Shown here: positions 60,482-64,000 of the stretch, piece by piece | How the letters are laid out: every line of letters starts with the position of its first letter | Position numbering within the stretch: position 1 is the stretch's first letter | Assembly (NCBI GenBank): GCA_023413895.1 | Contig: JAEZOU010000003.1 | Location: 124,001-188,000, forward strand | Reading direction: 5' to 3' | Origin: Bacteroidota bacterium | GTDB taxonomy: Bacteria; Bacteroidota; Bacteroidia; Bacteroidales; WCHB1-69 | DNA length: 64,000 bases | The notes under the pieces: model-generated | Seen by the model: the letters and a program-made list of their open reading frames with translations, nothing else | Databases searched by the model: none | Told to the model about the DNA's origin: nothing | Translations under genes and position numbers: made by a program

Positions 60482-62524
60482 TCAAAAGCTCAATATTATC
60501 TGTCCTTTTATCTCTGTTTTATGATTTGCATTAATCTCTTCTAACCCACTTCCAATAGAATTTCTATCTCGGAAAAGCAATCGTGAGATCTTAATTTGGC
60601 AATTTATAAAACGCCACTTATATTGACAAATCGCATAGAATTTCAACCCTTTTCCGTAATAACTTGCAATGGTAAATGTTTGAGTTAAATCATTCTCGTA
60701 CGCATACAAACGCTCATTATAACTATCCGTATCAAATAGTGCAACACGAGCAATGAAAGAAAAATTGGGTTTAGGAAACTTTACACTAAAATCTTGATAT
60801 AGAAGTATTCCCGACATTTTCTCACCATTCTGATTCTTAGAAAAAATAAAATTCACACCTGTTTTTAGAGAGAAATAATCTAATCCGAGAACTCTCAATA
60901 CAACGCCCAACTTATGAGAAGGCAAATCAACAATATTATTATAATATTGATTGCTAAAATTTTGATATAAATGATAATATTTATACTGTAGTGTTCCTGA
61001 TAGTGTGCGAGCTGGTGACCATTCCATCTTGAGCGAGAAATCTGCATATCGGGAAGGCTTATCTAAACGATACTTCAACCATAAGATTTGATAAAAATCG
61101 GATGATAGATTAAGTGTCAATTGAGGTAACAAAAAGAGTTTTGCATTGAACAACAATCCCACTTCATTATTCATCAGTGTATTGCGAGAATAAGCTCCCC
61201 CATAAGTTGCATAATAATACTTTCCATAATAGCGAAAAAGGAGTGACAAATGTAACCGCGGATGTAATTTTACTATGGCACCTTGCAAAACTGCAGGTGC
61301 TCCTTGAAATGTAGTCGCAACTTCTCCAAATAGGATACTATTTTTCACAACCCATTGATAATCAATACTTATATTACCACCTTTGTCTCCAGTAAAGTGA
61401 TAATATTGATAAAGATTTCCTGAATCATAATTGGGATACAAATAGTTATCTGACAAGGCAGAAATTCCTATCTTAAAGCGAGAAAACCGAGTTGTAAAAT
61501 TTCCACCATAAACCCAACAAGGTACAGTTTTTCGCTTACTTATTTCTGTATCCGTACGATAATATCCCCCTATTGAAAGTGCACTCTCCAACAATGGAGT
61601 CTCCATTATCGTATCATTAAGTTGTGCATCATAGAAACGAAATGAACAAAATATTGTGGCCGAATAACGATAATTACCTAATTCTACTGCAATTCCTCTA
61701 AAAAACTGAGATTCATTCATTGCCGTAGTCGGACGCAATGTAGCCACCATTTGGCGAGCTCCATCAACTGTACCACTCCCCATACGCAAACTTTTTCCTA
61801 ACAGTAAACCTTGTCCTATAGAAACCCGATAGTCCCCTAATATCAATGACTTTAACCAAGAAATATTCTTAATCTGAACATGTCCCGAATAGAAGTCAAA
61901 TCCATATTTCTGAACGCCTCTCCCCCACTGCTCCCCAGCATCTTTTTCACCTGCGATTCCTAATGAGAAATTATCGCCAGAAGTAAACGTATATTTAAAC
62001 ATCAACCTTTGCGGCGTTCCTAAATAGTGCGAATTACGCGTGGTATCATATCCTAATTTAGATTCTAAAAATTGTCCATAACGCAGCAACAACTTCTGTT
62101 TTGATCTTGGAAAAAATTTAGAAAAATATCGTTTCTTAGTTATAACAGGCTTTACATATATATGTGGCAAGAGTTTTCTAACCATTTCCTTATCGAACCC
62201 CTCTACAGCTGCCAACTCATACAACGACAACAGTTCTCCCGATTCATAAATATATTTTTTCAAATGATAATATTGATAATCTGTCAGTTTTAAGAAAAGA
62301 AATGCTTGAGGCTCTGTCAAATCATTGATATTATATTTTTCCTCTTCTATCTGAAAATCTAATAACTCTTCAACATCTTCCTCTTCCTCAATTTCTATAG
62401 TTTGCCATTCTATAGCATCAATAACCTCATCGATTATTGCAGAGCTCCGTGCCGATGTATCTATCTGACAATAAACACGAAATATCAATAGGAGAAGCAA
62501 ACATATTAAAATTATCTTCTTCAT
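60482..62524 (-). CDS. Outer-membrane protein with helix-hairpin-helix N terminus
   Basis: About 680 residues from ATG 62524 (MKKIILICLLLLL); an upstream Met would overlap the next gene. The signal peptide ends near VYCQ. Then comes an acidic stretch (IEIEEEEDVEELLDF), a helix-hairpin-helix-like region of ComEA type (NINDLTEPQAFLFLKLTDYQYYHLKKYI ... YELAAVEGFDKEMVRKLLPHI), and a long beta barrel with many aromatic strands ending in IILSF. This pairing of HHH region and barrel is recurrent in Bacteroidota and of unknown function. Its start is 5 bases past the stop of the upstream barrel gene. Confidence 0.8.
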   Translation of the reverse strand: MKKIILICLLLLLIFRVYCQIDTSARSSAIIDEVIDAIEWQTIEIEEEEDVEELLDFQIEEEKYNINDLTEPQAFLFLKLTDYQYYHLKKYIYESGELLSLYELAAVEGFDKEMVRKLLPHIYVKPVITKKRYFSKFFPRSKQKLLLRYGQFLESKLGYDTTRNSHYLGTPQRLMFKYTFTSGDNFSLGIAGEKDAGEQWGRGVQKYGFDFYSGHVQIKNISWLKSLILGDYRVSIGQGLLLGKSLRMGSGTVDGARQMVATLRPTTAMNESQFFRGIAVELGNYRYSATIFCSFRFYDAQLNDTIMETPLLESALSIGGYYRTDTEISKRKTVPCWVYGGNFTTRFSRFKIGISALSDNYLYPNYDSGNLYQYYHFTGDKGGNISIDYQWVVKNSILFGEVATTFQGAPAVLQGAIVKLHPRLHLSLLFRYYGKYYYATYGGAYSRNTLMNNEVGLLFNAKLFLLPQLTLNLSSDFYQILWLKYRLDKPSRYADFSLKMEWSPARTLSGTLQYKYYHLYQNFSNQYYNNIVDLPSHKLGVVLRVLGLDYFSLKTGVNFIFSKNQNGEKMSGILLYQDFSVKFPKPNFSFIARVALFDTDSYNERLYAYENDLTQTFTIASYYGKGLKFYAICQYKWRFINCQIKISRLLFRDRNSIGSGLEEINANHKTEIKGQIILSF

Positions 62525-62529
62525 ACAAA

Positions 62530-63324
62530 TTATTTTTGATTCCAAAAGAAAGTGATGACAGCAGATTGAGAAAAGCCTGTTTGATAATCATATTGTGAAT
62601 GTAATGAGAAGAGAAGTGAACGCCATTGACAGGTAATACCGACTGAAAGCAAGTGTAAAGAAACTGCTCCTTTTAACGCTAAATAACGCATAGCGTAATG
62701 CGCAGAAAGATTAACATCCCAATTTCCTGGAAGATATTTTGTAAGTTGTGCGGACAGAAGTAAATCTCTATGAATTTTGTAATACAACATCGATTGCAAA
62801 GTGATGGGAATAGGATTCTCGCTTACAATACCGTAGTGCAAATGCGCGGGATTATATGCTTGCAAAGCCACACCCATTTTATCGTTTACCTCAGCGCAAA
62901 AGGAGAGATCAAAAGTAATAGAATGAATGGTATTATAATTCTTTGCATGAAACATCGAATAATAGAAATGTGAAACAAATGCAAAATGAGGTGAGATTTT
63001 TAAACCATATCCCACACTACCTACCAATTCACCAAAACGGGAAAATCCAGTGTGCCGAATCGAAGCAAAAAAACGATGACGTTGATAGGGAAAAGAACAA
63101 GAAAACCGCTCAGAGGTCATTTCTTTAATAAAATAGCGATTTTCCGCTGACAGCGAAAGATGATTCGCATCCGACTTTATCAATAAAATTGGAAAATTTT
63201 CTGACTCTGAGAACCTAAAAAAGGAATCACATGAGAGATAATTACTTTGGGCATATAATGTGGAAGTCATTAATGCTAAACAAAATAGAGAAGTTAGTAG
63301 TCCTAGTAAGAGAAGTTTTTTCAT
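62530..63324 (-). CDS. Outer-membrane beta-barrel protein, unknown function
   Basis: A 264-residue protein with a signal peptide cut near YAQS (residue 26). The rest alternates polar and hydrophobic residues in short strands (for example HLSLSAENRYFI, LVGSVGYGLKISPHF, SAVITFFWNQK), consistent with a barrel of 12-14 strands similar to the PorQ/PorV-type group. I cannot place it in a family. It forms a two-gene unit with the HHH outer-membrane protein and has its own promoter. Confidence 0.7.
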   Translation of the reverse strand: MKKLLLLGLLTSLFCLALMTSTLYAQSNYLSCDSFFRFSESENFPILLIKSDANHLSLSAENRYFIKEMTSERFSCSFPYQRHRFFASIRHTGFSRFGELVGSVGYGLKISPHFAFVSHFYYSMFHAKNYNTIHSITFDLSFCAEVNDKMGVALQAYNPAHLHYGIVSENPIPITLQSMLYYKIHRDLLLSAQLTKYLPGNWDVNLSAHYAMRYLALKGAVSLHLLSVGITCQWRSLLFSLHSQYDYQTGFSQSAVITFFWNQK

Positions 63325-63343
63325 CGTTGCAAAATTCAGTTCG

Positions 63344-63351
63344 CAAATATA
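63344..63351 (-). promoter_or_regulatory. -7 promoter element for the two outer-membrane protein genes
   Basis: TATATTTG on the minus strand, perfect TAnnTTTG, 19 bases before the start codon at 63324. Confidence 0.6.
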
Positions 63352-63471
63352 TAAATTATTTTGTTATAATTGTATTATTTATTTTAATTTAGAACAATAA
63401 AAAATAAGAATTGATGAAACAAACTTTTTTCATTTAGAAACGTTTATATTATGTAATCAAAACTCAAAACT

Positions 63472-63687
63472 ATGAAAACATTAAACATTTTTGCGTTATT
63501 AGGTGGCATTGCCATTGGCGCAGCAGCAGCATTGTTATTCGCTCCAGACAGCGGAAAAAACACCCGAAACAAAATTTATAACAAGCTAAAAGAAAAGGGG
63601 ATAGAACTATCTCCAGAACAATTAGAGTTGTTAATTGAAAAAGTAAAAGGAGGTTGTCACAGCAACAATTCCGTTGAAAAGAGTTAA
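63472..63687 (+). CDS. YtxH-domain small membrane protein
   Basis: A 71-residue protein. It has one membrane segment (LLGGIAIGAAAALLFAP, about residues 9-25) directly followed by DSGKNTRNKIYNKLKEKG, the YtxH signature of a glycine-rich helix and a Lys-rich linker, then a short helical tail. YtxH proteins are linked to stress in Firmicutes and to envelope genes in Bacteroidota. A partial holin-like gene follows within 33 bases, the common pairing. Confidence 0.75.
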   Translation: MKTLNIFALLGGIAIGAAAALLFAPDSGKNTRNKIYNKLKEKGIELSPEQLELLIEKVKGGCHSNNSVEKS

Positions 63688-63708
63688 CAATGAGGTAACC
63701 TTGGAATC

Positions 63709-63715
63709 AGGAGGG
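63709..63715 (+). promoter_or_regulatory. Strong Shine-Dalgarno sequence, unusual for this genome
   Basis: AGGAGGG lies 4 bases before the ATG at 63720. Hardly any other start in the window has a Shine-Dalgarno, as expected in Bacteroidota, so this one stands out and supports the start chosen for the next gene. Confidence 0.55.
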
Positions 63716-63719
63716 TAAG

Positions 63720-64000
63720 ATGAGCACAAAGTACAGCAATTTGGGTAATGAAACAAAAGAGTATCTAAATCTGCAAATTCAATTGTTAAAACTAAATCTT
63801 GTAGAGAAAATTTCTCAAACGATTTCACTAATTATAACGATTATGGCAGGAATACTACTAACATTAGGGGCATTCATATACTTATCGATTATCTTTGTTA
63901 TTCAGATAGCAAATCTTACAGGTAGTTTTAGTGTGGGGCTACTCATCATTGCTACCATTTTTCTCATCATCTTCCTCTTCCTGATTCTTTTTAAGAAACA
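63720..64000 (+). CDS. Phage-holin-like (holin superfamily III) membrane protein, N-terminal part
   Basis: The gene runs off the right edge; 93 residues are visible. A polar N terminus of about 33 residues (MSTKYSNLGNETKEYLNLQI) is followed by two membrane segments (about 36-58 and 68-89), the arrangement of the Phage_holin_3_6 family, small membrane proteins often found next to YtxH genes in Bacteroidota. They are not phage proteins in this setting; the name is historical. Function unknown. Confidence 0.65.
   Translation, partial: MSTKYSNLGNETKEYLNLQIQLLKLNLVEKISQTISLIITIMAGILLTLGAFIYLSIIFVIQIANLTGSFSVGLLIIATIFLIIFLFLILFKK

Noticed and set aside
1..64000. tRNA genes, rRNA genes, insertion sequences or prophage
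   Set aside because: Looking through the gaps I found no cloverleaf with matching acceptor ends except the tmRNA, no rRNA-like blocks, and no transposase, integrase or phage structural gene. The holin-like name at 63720 reflects a chromosomal family.

Overview
The window is chromosomal DNA from a member of the Bacteroidota, most likely an anaerobic, fermentative Bacteroidales. The evidence is low G+C; many TAnnTTTG (-7) promoters of the Bacteroidota sigma factor; almost no Shine-Dalgarno sequences; a giant secreted protein with a type IX secretion (gliding-motility-type) C-terminal domain; DUF3078, DUF1573 and PorT-like families; and a glycogen cluster organised as in Bacteroides. HydF (hydrogenase maturation), ADP-forming acetate-CoA ligase, carbamate kinase and ornithine transaminase suggest fermentation of sugars and amino acids. 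KdsA and GmhA show a lipopolysaccharide-bearing outer membrane. I see no insertion sequence, prophage, CRISPR array, rRNA or tRNA gene.

Layout. 1-1.6 kb: end of hydF, a queuosine-precursor transporter with a structured leader, and a small lipoprotein. 1.7-10.1 kb: a plus-strand operon pheT, a one-domain ribF, topA, an arginase-fold protein without metal ligands, and two outer-membrane proteins. 10-13.4 kb: an Ig-like lipoprotein, a small basic lipoprotein and a UDP-sugar dehydrogenase. 13.4-14.5 kb: the only large non-coding stretch, with copy A of a dispersed repeat. 14.5-18.9 kb: the type IX cargo. 19-24 kb: tmRNA, two DUF1573 proteins, aroQ, a DivIC-like protein, ribonuclease Y, 6S RNA, zapA and a coiled-coil gene. 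23.6-29.8 kb: kdsA followed by four membrane or envelope genes. 30-32.4 kb: tsaC-like, coaD and a thioredoxin-fold protein.

32.4-42.6 kb is one long minus-strand transcription unit: galE, glycogen debranching enzyme, glycogen synthase-like glycosyltransferase, GH57 glycosidase, hisS, aroB and a 770-residue orphan. Upstream lie repeat copy B, glgB, RNase P RNA and dnaN, packed within a few bases of each other. 46.5-56.3 kb: rocD, a DUF3137/LemA pair, gmhA, arcC, an M13 peptidase, a 25-residue-repeat protein and glnS. 56.6-60.4 kb: phosphoglucomutase and ADP-forming acetate-CoA ligase. 60.5-64 kb: two outer-membrane proteins, a YtxH protein and the start of a holin-like membrane protein.

The carbon genes fit together: phosphoglucomutase and GalE handle glucose phosphates and UDP-sugars, while the GT4, GlgB, GH57 and debranching enzymes build and remodel glycogen. 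The observations most worth checking are the two-copy repeat placed upstream of two nucleotide-sugar genes, the missing riboflavin-kinase half of RibF, the RNase P RNA wedged between dnaN and glgB, the 6S RNA behind zapA, an atypical tmRNA tag, and the leader before the queuosine transporter. I did not find a clear new multi-gene defence or mobile system.
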